Origin: G025836975 sp049646585
Lineage (GTDB): Bacteria; Pseudomonadota; Gammaproteobacteria; Burkholderiales; Burkholderiaceae_B
Assembly: GCA_049646585.1 (NCBI GenBank)
Contig: JBARWC010000198.1
Coordinates: 65,601 to 129,600 of the forward strand
Reading direction: 5' to 3'
Length of the DNA stretch: 64,000 nt
Each line of letters opens with the position of its first letter. The stretch's first letter is position 1. Below the pieces are notes generated by a model. The model was given only the letters and a program-made list of their open reading frames with translations, made no database searches and was not told where the DNA came from. Below are positions 16,931 to 25,042 of this stretch, piece by piece. The translations under genes and the position numbers were made by a program.

Positions 16931-17389
16931 CTACCGCAAAGCCTTCCGCGTCATGCCGGCCAGCGCAGACAGCTTTGTCGTGGCGTCCGTGTTGGCCCGC
17001 CGCTGCTCGTCCGTCAATTCCGTATGCCGCAGGTTTCGCAGCTTGTTTCCAGCCTGCCGAAATACCCGCCGCGCCCCTTGTTCAAATTCAGCCACGGCAA
17101 CGCCAGTCTGCTCAGCGGGTGGAAGCCAGCGATACCCCTCGCCCCTGACTGATTGCAAGCAAACTTGGTGCTCTTTCAAGAGAAAATCCTTGAAAGCTTC
17201 AATGTTGCCCAACCAAATAAACTGCCTGGCTCGAAACTCGCCTGCTGTCAGTCGTTGCGAATCTGCCGCGCTCGGAATCTCGAAGCGATCCTCAAGCCAT
17301 GACAAACTGACGATATCGCCGTACTTGAACTCCCTCAAAAAATCCTGCGTCGCCTGCTTCCAGCTCGGGAGAATAGTGACCTCACTCAT
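16931..17389 (-). CDS. Conserved-looking phage protein of unknown function
   Basis: The 152-residue protein (MSEVTILPSWKQATQDFLR...) has a middle part that reads like a winged-helix or DNA-binding fold (YGDIVSLSWLEDRFEI) with a helical basic C-terminus. The start at 17389 overlaps the preceding gene by 8 bp, so the two are probably translated together. It may act with the gene upstream; no function is known to me. Confidence 0.65.
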   Translation of the reverse strand: MSEVTILPSWKQATQDFLREFKYGDIVSLSWLEDRFEIPSAADSQRLTAGEFRARQFIWLGNIEAFKDFLLKEHQVCLQSVRGEGYRWLPPAEQTGVAVAEFEQGARRVFRQAGNKLRNLRHTELTDEQRRANTDATTKLSALAGMTRKALR

Positions 17390-17951
17390 AGGACACCCCG
17401 AACCGTCCGAAACGCGGGCGATACTCGCAAGTCCCAATCAGCGCGCCGGCATCCTCGATAGCCTTCTTGGCCTCGTTGATGTTCAGCACATCGGTATTGA
17501 TTGCTACTTCCACTTCCGTGGCCCAGTCACGGAAGACAGGCCGGTACCGCATGATCTTTGCAGTACCAACCTTAACGCCTCGGCAATCCACAAATTGCGG
17601 CGCTTCCCATAGCTTCTCGGGGGTTTTTGGCCCATCGAATAGCAGCTTGGGCTTGTCTGTCACAACAAGAGCGCCCCGCTTCCAATGCGTTCCGAGCCGC
17701 GAAAGCTTTGCGCCAGCTAGGAATGTTGCATCCAGATTGGCCCCTGGCACATAGAAGCCGTCCGCCTCAGTCCAGTAGCAACCGCCTATGAATTCCGACC
17801 GGGCGATTGCCTCATGCATCTCGTCGGATTTTTTCCGAACCGACGTAAGCTCCTTGTGCGCCTTGGTCGCCGGGTGCAGCGGATTGGCGAATGTGTCCGC
17901 ATGCATCATCAGGGGGCTTGTTCCTACAATTTTCAGCTTTAAAAGCTCCAT
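17382..17951 (-). CDS. Phage protein of unknown function with a RAMP-like pattern
   Basis: The 189-residue protein starts MELLKLKIVGTSPLMMHADT and ends GTCEYRPRFGRFGVSYE. The N-terminal TSPLMMH and the C-terminal glycine-rich RPRFGRF resemble the general layout of RAMP (Cas5/6/7-like) folds, but that is pattern recognition only. It overlaps the next gene by 8 bp and lies 3 bp after the antirepressor gene, so it belongs to the immI-like operon. Confidence 0.6.
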   Translation of the reverse strand: MELLKLKIVGTSPLMMHADTFANPLHPATKAHKELTSVRKKSDEMHEAIARSEFIGGCYWTEADGFYVPGANLDATFLAGAKLSRLGTHWKRGALVVTDKPKLLFDGPKTPEKLWEAPQFVDCRGVKVGTAKIMRYRPVFRDWATEVEVAINTDVLNINEAKKAIEDAGALIGTCEYRPRFGRFGVSYE

Positions 17952-17953
17952 GA

Positions 17954-18745
17954 TTAAGCCCTCCGTTCTGCGTAAGGCCCTGAGGCCATCGGCTCAGTAA
18001 GCATCCCAGGCGGAACGTCCATCTGCTGCCCATCTTTAGCCAGCCTCCGCGCCAGCACGATAAGCCCGAGCGGCGTAATCCTAACTTGCTCGCTTAAACG
18101 CTCTTCGCCTGTGTGAATATCCCGAATCGGCGTTTGCTTCAGGTATAAATGCCCGGCCTTTACCTTTTCGGCATAGCCCAGCAAGGATTTATGCCCTGAT
18201 CTGCGATACACCCAATCGTTCTGTTGTAGCCACAGAACAAACTTTCGCTCCGGGACTCGCAGCGTGTTGGCGGCCTCGCGAATGGTGATGCTGCCCTCGG
18301 CGTCAGCGATCCGGCCATGGACCTCGACCTTCGGGGCCTGCTCCTGCACTTTTTCCTCCAAGGCTATAACCTTTTCGCTATATCCAAGCAAGGCTTGGCG
18401 CAGCGCTGCCGGGTCGTTCAGCATTTCCATGGGGTCGCGTTTGGCAAGCCGTGACTCCAGCATCTGCCAGCGATCCACAAGCCGTGCCGTGAACTCAGGC
18501 GAGAGTTGGGCGACGACAATAATGCTGTCGCGCTTGCCCTGTTCGCCGGTGAACTGGTAAACGCTGACGGTTTCTTCGCGCCGTTCTCGCTGAATTTTGA
18601 CTTCCACCAACGGTGGGAGTGAGATAACCCCTTGATTAGCCAGCCTTTCTATCGTTCTCTTCACGCTGTCATGCCGAGACTCAACCAGATCAGCAATTTC
18701 CTGGCTACTCATGGATGCAGCGCTCATGATGGCAATCTCGCTCAT
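17954..18745 (-). CDS. Antirepressor: Rha-like N-terminus, KilAC-type C-terminus
   Basis: The 263-residue protein has an N-terminal Rha-type region (SSQEIADLVESRHDSVKRTIERL) and a C-terminal KilAC/Ant domain (ITIREAANTLRVPERKFVLWL ... ITPLGLIVLARRLA). Proteins of this kind bind or inactivate repressors and promote induction, as Ant does in P22. The ATG at 18745 overlaps the previous stop. It lies downstream of an Arc-like repressor, as in the P22 immI locus. Confidence 0.8.
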   Translation of the reverse strand: MSEIAIMSAASMSSQEIADLVESRHDSVKRTIERLANQGVISLPPLVEVKIQRERREETVSVYQFTGEQGKRDSIIVVAQLSPEFTARLVDRWQMLESRLAKRDPMEMLNDPAALRQALLGYSEKVIALEEKVQEQAPKVEVHGRIADAEGSITIREAANTLRVPERKFVLWLQQNDWVYRRSGHKSLLGYAEKVKAGHLYLKQTPIRDIHTGEERLSEQVRITPLGLIVLARRLAKDGQQMDVPPGMLTEPMASGPYAERRA

Positions 18746-19488
18746 GCCGTCACCTCGCTCTCTCCAACGAAGTCGGCGCAAGCGGCTTCGATACGCCCTT
18801 CCATTTCCATAATGGCATTGACAATCGCCTCTTCCTTGTCATTTGGAAGCAGGCTCAGGCCGGGGATGTTGACGACATCAAGCAGTGCCTTTGCGGCTTC
18901 GACCGTCTGACGGTAGCTCTCTCGCATCGATTCAATGCCGTACCCTGGCCGCTGGCCATCGTCGCCCGATTGCATCACCTCACGCTGCAAAAATGCATTC
19001 CCCTGGCGACCGGCGACCTCGACCATCTCGCCGTAAAAATCAATCTTCCGGACCAAGGCCTTAGCCACTACCCCGTAGAACGATTTCTTATCAGATAGGG
19101 AGCGATAAATGCAGCCCATCATGCCCCGAAGGTCGTATAGAAACGCCCGGAACTCACCTTTAGAGCAGGTTTTTCCATGCATCTTGGCGATCTCTTTGAT
19201 TACCCAGTCCATCGCCCATGCTGCATCTGAGTCTCGCTGTTTGCCAGACTCAAAAGGCGACGCCACCTCATCGCGGCAAAGAGTGCTTGCCAGGTACCGC
19301 AGGTCATTGATGGCGATATTGACCGCCACCTCATACCCCGATTGCTGGTCTTTGGCGGCGTCACGCATCGCTTTCGCGCGGCTGGCGCTGCTGCTGGCGG
19401 CCTTCTTGTTGCCGCCCTGCTGCAATTCTTCGGGAATGGCTGGCGGAATGCCTTGCCCTTTAACGGGCGTTTGCTGTAAACTCGTCAT
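18742..19488 (-). CDS. Phage protein of unknown function in the immI-like operon
   Basis: The 248-residue protein has a low-complexity Ser/Ala/Lys-rich N-terminus (to about residue 45), then a helical domain with four cysteines and an acidic end (MEMEGRIEAACADFVGESEV). It overlaps the antirepressor start by 4 bp. I do not recognise the family; a regulatory role is suggested only by position. Confidence 0.6.
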   Translation of the reverse strand: MTSLQQTPVKGQGIPPAIPEELQQGGNKKAASSSASRAKAMRDAAKDQQSGYEVAVNIAINDLRYLASTLCRDEVASPFESGKQRDSDAAWAMDWVIKEIAKMHGKTCSKGEFRAFLYDLRGMMGCIYRSLSDKKSFYGVVAKALVRKIDFYGEMVEVAGRQGNAFLQREVMQSGDDGQRPGYGIESMRESYRQTVEAAKALLDVVNIPGLSLLPNDKEEAIVNAIMEMEGRIEAACADFVGESEVTA

Positions 19489-19515
19489 ATCAGTTTTCCT
19501 TTATTCCGTAAGGGG

Positions 19516-19701
19516 TTACTGCTTCAACGCATCAGAGGTTGCCGCCTCTGGTGCGTTTTCTTTTGCCTGATCAATTTTTCGCGCTTGCGATACAACCCGA
19601 TCCAGGACATAGGTCATTGACCTTTCCTCCTGCTTCGCCCTCCCCTCCAACCATTTGTGGTTTTCCGGTGTAAGGCGAGTCATAAAGCCTATTCGCCTCA
19701 T
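19516..19701 (-). CDS. Arc/CopG-like ribbon-helix-helix protein
   Basis: The 61-residue protein has a short beta strand (IGFMTRLTP) followed by two helices (NHKWLEGRAKQEERS, TYVLDRVVSQAR), the layout of ribbon-helix-helix repressors such as Arc and Mnt. GGAGG lies upstream of the ATG at 19701. It is divergent from a second such gene at 19804 across a control region with repeated operator-like dyads. Confidence 0.75.
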   Translation of the reverse strand: MRRIGFMTRLTPENHKWLEGRAKQEERSMTYVLDRVVSQARKIDQAKENAPEAATSDALKQ

Positions 19702-19737
19702 GCTACTGCCCTCCTTTTTAAATGTGCGCTTTCACCA

Positions 19738-19787
19738 AGCACGGTGCTATTAAAGCACATTGCTTGGTTGTGTGCAAGCACCGTGAT
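19738..19787. promoter_or_regulatory. Divergent control region with AGCAC-type dyads
   Basis: The 102-bp gap between two ribbon-helix-helix genes contains AGCACGGTGCT (19738-19748), AAGCACATTGCTT (19753-19765) and AGCACCGTGAT (19777-19787). The first two lie in a larger palindrome, CAAGC...GCTTG. The spacing suits cooperative operators for Arc-like repressors. No strong sigma-70 hexamers are obvious by eye. Confidence 0.6.
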
Positions 19788-19803
19788 AGGTTAAATTCAC
19801 TCC

Positions 19804-20181
19804 ATGGCTAGAACAGACCCCCAGGTAAACTTCCGCATGCCTCAGAATTTGAGGGACATGCTCGAAGACGCCGCTAAAGAAAACAAGCGCACGTTAACGG
19901 CGGAAATCGTTGCCCGCCTAGAGCATTCGTTTGAACTGCCAGATAAGCTGGACAGCGTCATGGCCGCGTTCAAGTCGATGGACGCTGCTTATCAGGAAGG
20001 TGACGACATCGCATCGCGGCTTATCGAAGTTTTCAATGCCCAGGTTGACCTAAGCAAGCTTCAGCAAGCAATCATTGATAAGTTGATGAAAGAACGGGAA
20101 TCAAGCCAAGAGCCAGTCGAGCATGTGTCCGGCCAGCCTTTGACCTCAGCAGACCCGCCTAAAAAGCCAAGCCTGGACTGA
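19804..20181 (+). CDS. Arc-family DNA-binding protein
   Basis: The 125-residue protein has an N-terminal ribbon-helix-helix domain (TDPQVNFRMPQNLRDMLEDAAKENKRTLTAEIVARLE), very like Arc/Mnt-type phage repressors, with a longer helical tail that may add oligomerisation. It is divergent from the small ribbon-helix-helix gene and ends just before a 9-bp-stem terminator. It is a likely repressor of the antirepressor operon. Confidence 0.85.
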   Translation: MARTDPQVNFRMPQNLRDMLEDAAKENKRTLTAEIVARLEHSFELPDKLDSVMAAFKSMDAAYQEGDDIASRLIEVFNAQVDLSKLQQAIIDKLMKERESSQEPVEHVSGQPLTSADPPKKPSLD

Positions 20182-20183
20182 AA

Positions 20184-20206
20184 AATAGCCGCTCGGGGCG
20201 GCTATT
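20184..20206. terminator. Hairpin terminator between convergent genes
   Basis: Perfect 9-bp stem AATAGCCGC/GCGGCTATT with a 5-nt loop between the Arc-family gene (+) and the lipoprotein gene (-). On the minus strand a T5 tract follows, so it should end the tail operon. Confidence 0.8.
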
Positions 20207-20208
20207 CA

Positions 20209-20595
20209 CTATCTACATATCGGCTTTCCGGCCTCAATTGACCTCTTGACCGACGCGATCTGCTTCGCGTCAAAAACCCCCACCCCATCAGCGGTTACTT
20301 TGACCTCCGTTCGGTCGTCGAGCAGCCTAGTGATTTCTGTGCGCAGCGATTCTCTGCCGGTGTACAAAAATTTGGGGATCTGAACCCTCACAACCCCGGT
20401 TTGGTTGTCTGTGTATAGATCACCCGACGTCTCGAATGTCGACAAGCACTCACGCCCTTGCTCCTGCGCCCTTCGATATGCTTCTTGATAAGTTATTGGC
20501 ACGACGAACGTCTCAGAAGGATAATTTTTCCCAGGCTCTATCCCGGAACATCCCGCCACCAATGCCGCCGCCACTATCGCAATGAATCCTCGCAC
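20209..20595 (-). CDS. Prophage lipoprotein
   Basis: The 128-residue protein has a signal peptide with lipobox LVAGC (Cys16) and a mature alpha/beta part with two further cysteines (RECLSTF, KPICR). It is the last gene of the tail operon and ends at a terminator. A cell-surface or superinfection role is possible for a phage lipoprotein, but nothing in the sequence proves it. Confidence 0.7.
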   Translation of the reverse strand: MRGFIAIVAAALVAGCSGIEPGKNYPSETFVVPITYQEAYRRAQEQGRECLSTFETSGDLYTDNQTGVVRVQIPKFLYTGRESLRTEITRLLDDRTEVKVTADGVGVFDAKQIASVKRSIEAGKPICR

Positions 20596-20631
20596 ACCGC
20601 CTCCCTATTCTATTTATTAAGTTTCTGCATA

Positions 20632-21099
20632 TTACTGCAACCCCGGCGCGGTGAAGGGGTCGAACCGCATCGCCACAGCCGGCAACATAAGCGTGTTTTT
20701 GTAGCCAAGCGCGCCCGATACTTCCATGTAGTCGGCGCTGACCCCAGTCAAATCAAGCTTCTGGTCAAACTGGATCACTCCATCGGAGCGAAGCGCGGCC
20801 ATGATCCGGCATTTGGCGCCCTTGCCGCCGGCTGAGACCTCCAGCCAGCCTGTAAGCTGCCTGTTAATGTTATCGACTGCCAACCGGGCTTGCGGCGTCT
20901 GCTGATCCTTGTCGTCCGGCCGGTTAAGCCTGAAGCGAGTGGCGAAGTAGGTATTGCCTTCCAGAACAAAGTCCTGCGTGTCATTCACGAAGCGCGCGGG
21001 AACAACCAGTTCCGGATGGGTGATTTCGATTAATTCCAGCAACGGCTCGCTGGCGCTAGTTGCCAGCAGGTTGCGCCGGCCTTCAGGGGTGTAGGTCAT
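20632..21099 (-). CDS. Minor tail protein, DUF1833-like
   Basis: The 155-residue protein contains EPLLELIEITHPELVVPARFVND and FRLNRPDD, a pattern of DUF1833 tail proteins that occupy the distal-tail/L position. The start ATG at 21099 overlaps the previous stop. It lies between the tape-measure region and, after the inserted regulatory block, K and J. Confidence 0.7.
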   Translation of the reverse strand: MTYTPEGRRNLLATSASEPLLELIEITHPELVVPARFVNDTQDFVLEGNTYFATRFRLNRPDDKDQQTPQARLAVDNINRQLTGWLEVSAGGKGAKCRIMAALRSDGVIQFDQKLDLTGVSADYMEVSGALGYKNTLMLPAVAMRFDPFTAPGLQ

Positions 21100-21440
21100 C
21101 CGATCGTCTCCAGTTGGCACGTGGCTAGCCAAATGCGGCCCGGACTGGACCACTTGTATTTGCCGCCAACAATCCGAGTTTTCTTTGTCACGCCGTCCAG
21201 TGGATCGAGCCAGTCAAACCAGCCAGCGACATTGATATCGGTTTTCACCCAGACATCGAATAGAAGCTTGTCGGCTCTGCTGAGCACCAAAATGGTCGCA
21301 TCACGCGTGACGTTTGCTTTGCTGCGGGTAGGCCGCTGCTTGGCGATGCCCGAATCCGTAGGCGTGCGAAGCACGCCGTAATCGGGCTCTTCGGCGAACC
21401 CGGCAAGCAGAATCTTGGCGTATGACGGGAAGGTAGCCAT
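21096..21440 (-). CDS. Minor tail protein (gpM position)
   Basis: The 114-residue, beta-rich protein (MATFPSYAKILLAGF... WSSPGRIWLATCQLE) sits directly after the tape measure, where minor tail proteins such as lambda M are encoded. The assignment rests on position and size; no motif is diagnostic. Confidence 0.6.
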   Translation of the reverse strand: MATFPSYAKILLAGFAEEPDYGVLRTPTDSGIAKQRPTRSKANVTRDATILVLSRADKLLFDVWVKTDINVAGWFDWLDPLDGVTKKTRIVGGKYKWSSPGRIWLATCQLETIG

Positions 21441-21457
21441 AAATCGTCCTAGAACTA

Positions 21458-23383
21458 TCAGAATCCAGATCGGCCTTCGATGGCCTTCCAGACCCGACCG
21501 TTGGCGCGAATATTGTTTGCCACCAGGTCAATCACCGTGCGGCCCATCGCATCCGTGCTGATTTTTGGCTGCTCAGTAACTGCCATTGGCTGACCCTGGT
21601 TGCTGATATTCACCACCACGCCGCCCGCCCCGATAGAACCGGCGCCGCCCACGAGTCCGCCGTCGGCGTAGCCCTTATTCATCCGATTCAGGGTTGCAAG
21701 GCCAATTCGTCGGGTCGCGTCCTGATTTAGAACATACTCGCCCTTATGGACAATGCCGGCGGGCTCGTACTTTCCTCCCGGACCGGTGTAGCCGCCAGTT
21801 GACCAGGTGCGTAGCGTGTCATTCAAGTTGAGACTAGGTGACACTGAGTCAATTGGCGCAGTGCCGCCGAACAGGCTGCTTGCAAGGTTGCCCAGAATGC
21901 CGCCAATCTGCCCTGTAGCGTCAAAGTTGCCGAACATCGCCTGGGCAAGGTTGGCTGCCGCAGCATCCGCCGCCATGCGCAGGATCATGTCGCCAAAACG
22001 GGACCCGATATCATCGAAGTTGCCAGACAGAATGTCATAAAGGCCGTCACCAAGACTGTTCTGAATGCCGCGAGCAGCTTCTAACGCGAACTCACCCACC
22101 TGATCAAACGTCTTTTCGGACTTGATCTCGTATTGAAGCAGCCATTCATCGGCCTCGCCCATGCGGATCAGCATTTCGTCTAGGTCAGAGGCTACGTAGT
22201 TGCGCTCCTCTTTCTTTTTTTTGTCCTTGCTTGACTTGCCCCCGCTGTCCGATGGCCTTACCGGAATCGGCGCCAACTGTGGAATATCGTTAGGGAACAT
22301 CCCCCCGAAATCTTGATTGATCTGTGTCTTCAGTATCTCGAGCCTGGCTTTGCGATATGCTATGCCCTGATCGAACACCCAGCGGTTAACGCCTTCTGTC
22401 CGAGCCGCCGCATCTTCCATCTCTTTGATTTCTTCGCGCAGCTTGGCTGACTCGCCCAGCGGATCACGCGAGCCCATCACTGCGCCCTCTGCGGTCGCTA
22501 TACCGCCAATAAAAAAGTTGCGCGATGCCGCTGTAGCTTTGGCGAAGTCAGACACTAGGCCGAGCAGATGCCCGCTGAAAGCTGAAAATGCCTTCTTCGT
22601 TTCCTCGGATGCCAACACATCGGTGAAGTCGTTTATGGCCCGGGTGGCGTCATCCATGCTCCCATCTTCGCCGGTTACCAGGTCATCGAGTACATTTTTA
22701 AGCCCGGTCAGCGCGCCACCGAACGTATTGCGTGCTGCCTGAGCCGCGCCGCCGTATGACTCCTTGAGCGCATCAAGAATGATTGCCTGCGCCTCCGCCG
22801 TCTTGCCGGTTTCCTCCAGCTTTTCAGCGAGTTTCTTTTGATCTTCGGTAAAACGGAAGCCCTGCTTGGAAAGGGAGGTAAGGCCTTGCGAAGGGATGTC
22901 CAGCGCGCGGCCAATCGTTTCGGATGCCTGCACTACCGACATGCCGGTTCGCGCCGCCATGTCGATCGCCGCCTGCAATGCTTCGGGGAATTGCTTTCCA
23001 GCGATCCCGGTAAAAGCAAGAAGCGTTGTTTGTGCCTGGTTGATTTCGCCCGCCGACACAGTGGATGCCATCGACATGGCGTCAGCCATCGCATTTAGCT
23101 CGGACCTACTAAAGCCCGCGGCCTGCCCTGTCGACTTCAGGACAGCGGCAAGTTGCGCCTGCTCCTGTTCGGCCTGTATCGTCTCCTGGGTAAACCGCGT
23201 GAATAGACCGATGCCAACAACCGTAGCCATGGCCGTCAGGGCTAGGCTCGTCGTCTTGGCCGTGGTCGCAATTTTGTCTAAAGACCGTTTCGCCTGCAAT
23301 TCGGATTTGGATAGGCCGGACGTAAACTCGGCGCTATCGAGCCCTAAAATTACGTTCAAACGACCTAGTGCGCCACCAGCCAT
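21458..23383 (-). CDS. Tail tape measure protein
   Basis: The 641-residue protein has a GLDSAEFTSGLSKSE start, a hydrophobic segment near residues 45-65, a long helical region and a C-terminal module (GGYTGPGGKYEPAGIVHKGEYV) typical of lambda gpH-type tape measures. It sets tail length and is ejected with DNA. A charged KDKKKKEERN linker near residue 385 separates two helical parts. By the usual length rule the tail would be fairly short, about 95 nm. Confidence 0.9.
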   Translation of the reverse strand: MAGGALGRLNVILGLDSAEFTSGLSKSELQAKRSLDKIATTAKTTSLALTAMATVVGIGLFTRFTQETIQAEQEQAQLAAVLKSTGQAAGFSRSELNAMADAMSMASTVSAGEINQAQTTLLAFTGIAGKQFPEALQAAIDMAARTGMSVVQASETIGRALDIPSQGLTSLSKQGFRFTEDQKKLAEKLEETGKTAEAQAIILDALKESYGGAAQAARNTFGGALTGLKNVLDDLVTGEDGSMDDATRAINDFTDVLASEETKKAFSAFSGHLLGLVSDFAKATAASRNFFIGGIATAEGAVMGSRDPLGESAKLREEIKEMEDAAARTEGVNRWVFDQGIAYRKARLEILKTQINQDFGGMFPNDIPQLAPIPVRPSDSGGKSSKDKKKKEERNYVASDLDEMLIRMGEADEWLLQYEIKSEKTFDQVGEFALEAARGIQNSLGDGLYDILSGNFDDIGSRFGDMILRMAADAAAANLAQAMFGNFDATGQIGGILGNLASSLFGGTAPIDSVSPSLNLNDTLRTWSTGGYTGPGGKYEPAGIVHKGEYVLNQDATRRIGLATLNRMNKGYADGGLVGGAGSIGAGGVVVNISNQGQPMAVTEQPKISTDAMGRTVIDLVANNIRANGRVWKAIEGRSGF

Positions 23384-23392
23384 ACCCTATCC

Positions 23393-23647
23393 TTAAATTG
23401 ATATCGCGCCCGCGAACAAATCTTCAAACGCATCTTCTGCCGCCTCGTCTGCATCGAACCAAAACGGCATCAGGTCTTGCAGCTTGCCACCAGCCATGGA
23501 TTGCGCGATACGGGCCGCGTTGTAGTCCGAGCGCCAAAGTCCGAACGGCTGCTTGGCGTAATACTGTTGGTAGAGCCGGAAGTCGCTCTCCGGCATTTCC
23601 CGAAGCTCTGATAAGGTTTTCCCCAATGCGAGACTCAGCTCAAGCAT
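23393..23647 (-). CDS. Tail assembly chaperone T-part (translated as GT frameshift product)
   Basis: The 84-codon frame encodes MLELSLALGKTLSELREMP... WRSDYNAARIA, the pattern of gpT/DUF4035-type domains. It has no need of its own start: the -1 frame entered from the slippery site at the end of the upstream gene runs without a stop into this frame. The GT fusion would be 189 residues and recruit the tape measure to the major tail protein. Confidence 0.8.
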   Translation of the reverse strand: MLELSLALGKTLSELREMPESDFRLYQQYYAKQPFGLWRSDYNAARIAQSMAGGKLQDLMPFWFDADEAAEDAFEDLFAGAISI

Positions 23648-23664
23648 GAACTCGCGCTGGGGCG

Positions 23665-23961
23665 TTAGTTTTTTTGAGCCAGGGCCGCCGTAAGCTGATT
23701 GACGACCCGGTTGCCCAGCCCTTTGATGATTGCCACATCGCCCGGGCTTTCGGGATCGAAGACGCGCTCCTTGCCATCTTCGGTGTAGATAGCCAGCGCG
23801 ACATTCTTAGCCCGCGCATCCGCCGTGCCATCATAATCGACGGAATCCAGGTCACCCAAGGTCAGCTCGCGGATCATCACCTTGCCCACGCCCTCGACAT
23901 CAACGATGGCCGATTGCAATGCCTTTGCGGCGAAGGCTTCCTTCAGTTTCTTTGCAGACAT
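23665..23961 (-). CDS. Tail assembly chaperone G
   Basis: The 98-residue protein lies between the major tail protein and the tape measure. GGAGG precedes the ATG at 23961. The last codons read CAA AAA AAC TAA, so the A AAA AAC heptamer lies in frame immediately before the stop. The position and slippery site match the lambda G/GT arrangement. Confidence 0.85.
   Translation of the reverse strand: MSAKKLKEAFAAKALQSAIVDVEGVGKVMIRELTLGDLDSVDYDGTADARAKNVALAIYTEDGKERVFDPESPGDVAIIKGLGNRVVNQLTAALAQKN
23668..23674 (-). promoter_or_regulatory. Programmed -1 frameshift site (A AAA AAC)
   Basis: The classic X-XXY-YYZ heptamer occurs in the correct phase at the 3' end of the G gene. After a -1 slip the reading continues CTA ACG CCC CAG CGC GAG TTC ATG, in frame with the T part that starts at 23647 and without a stop. 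Confidence 0.85.
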
Positions 23962-23970
23962 GCGACCTCC

Positions 23971-24624
23971 TTACGCTGCGATGCGGTAGTAGTCGCCCGA
24001 CAATTGCATGGTCACGCCAGACGTATAGTTGCCGTTAACCGCCCCATCCATGTTCATTCCGGTTTGGATCGAGCCGTAGTACAGCATCGTGCCTTGCGAA
24101 CGGGGAAGCATAAGCTTGACCCAAAACTTCTCACCCGAAAGCTCATGCTCCAACAGCTTTTCCTGAACAGACTGGGCCGGGGCGAAGTTAAAGGCGATCG
24201 CCAGAGTGCCAGAATCGGGCAGGCCGGCCTCATACTCCTTCCGAGTTGAGCAAATGGTCGATACTTCGTTTTGATCGATCGTGCCGCCCGTTTTATTGAC
24301 GCTGGTTGCTTCGCAGAAATTTCCTGTGAACTCGTGGGCAGCAGCGGTGGCGCCCGCGTATGAGCTCGGCACGTCGTAGCCGGTCCAATCGGTACCGGCC
24401 AGCGTCACAATGCCAGCAGCGACGTCCTGAACCACATACGATCCGGCGAAAACATCAAGTCCAGCGATCGTTACCACGTCGCCCTTGGTCAAATCGGTGT
24501 CGGTTATGGCGATAGTGCCGGGTTTCGTTGCCGTGACGGCGGTGATTGCCTCCGTAGTTACCGACACGCCGGACTGGATAAACAGCTTGGACCCTCTGAA
24601 CGGGGTTACTTTGCCTTGTGCCAT
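23971..24624 (-). CDS. Major tail tube protein
   Basis: The 217-residue protein starts MAQGKVTPFRGSKLFIQSG and contains a beta-rich tube fold with an inserted Ig-like loop and a C-terminal strand pair (SGVTMQLSGDYYRI). GGAG lies 8 nt upstream of the ATG at 24624, which is preferred over the longer start at 24654. Its place before the G/GT chaperones is diagnostic. Confidence 0.85.
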   Translation of the reverse strand: MAQGKVTPFRGSKLFIQSGVSVTTEAITAVTATKPGTIAITDTDLTKGDVVTIAGLDVFAGSYVVQDVAAGIVTLAGTDWTGYDVPSSYAGATAAAHEFTGNFCEATSVNKTGGTIDQNEVSTICSTRKEYEAGLPDSGTLAIAFNFAPAQSVQEKLLEHELSGEKFWVKLMLPRSQGTMLYYGSIQTGMNMDGAVNGNYTSGVTMQLSGDYYRIAA

Positions 24625-24685
24625 GTTGATAGCTCCAATTGAAAAAACCGCCACGCAGGCGGTATGGTTGTATGGGCGAAGCCCG

Positions 24686-25042
24686 TTATTCGGCCCGTAT
24701 GCCGTATTCGATAATTCTGCGTCGAAGTTTCAGCTCGCTGTCATAGTCGGACATGTCGCTGATTCGTTCCGCATGCGGAAACTCCGCTTCTATTGCGGCG
24801 AACACCTGAGGACGTAATGCTGCGATTGAAGACGTGCTGGGCGCATACAAATCAATCTGCCATCGGTAGTCATCCAGGTCGCTCGATCCGCATATGGTGT
24901 TATCTGGCGTAACAGCAGGCGTAGACAGCCTAATAGCAGGCCATACGCCAGCCTGAATGACCTCAAGCGGAACCACATCGAAGTAGACGCGGCCTCCGGC
25001 CAGAGGCAGCAAGCAATTGCGAAGATCGGCCTCAATACTCAT
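24686..25042 (-). CDS. Tail terminator / completion protein (DUF3168-like)
   Basis: The 118-residue protein (MSIEADLRNCLLPLAGGRVYFDVVP) has the DUF3168/gpU-type pattern with PAIRLST and YRWQIDLYAPS. It would cap the tail tube and join it to the head. It overlaps the upstream gene by 4 bp. Confidence 0.75.
   Translation of the reverse strand: MSIEADLRNCLLPLAGGRVYFDVVPLEVIQAGVWPAIRLSTPAVTPDNTICGSSDLDDYRWQIDLYAPSTSSIAALRPQVFAAIEAEFPHAERISDMSDYDSELKLRRRIIEYGIRAE

Noticed and set aside
16833..17612. 259-codon plus-strand frame
   Set aside because: It crosses the pentamer array and is antisense to two coupled phage genes; composition is not protein-like.
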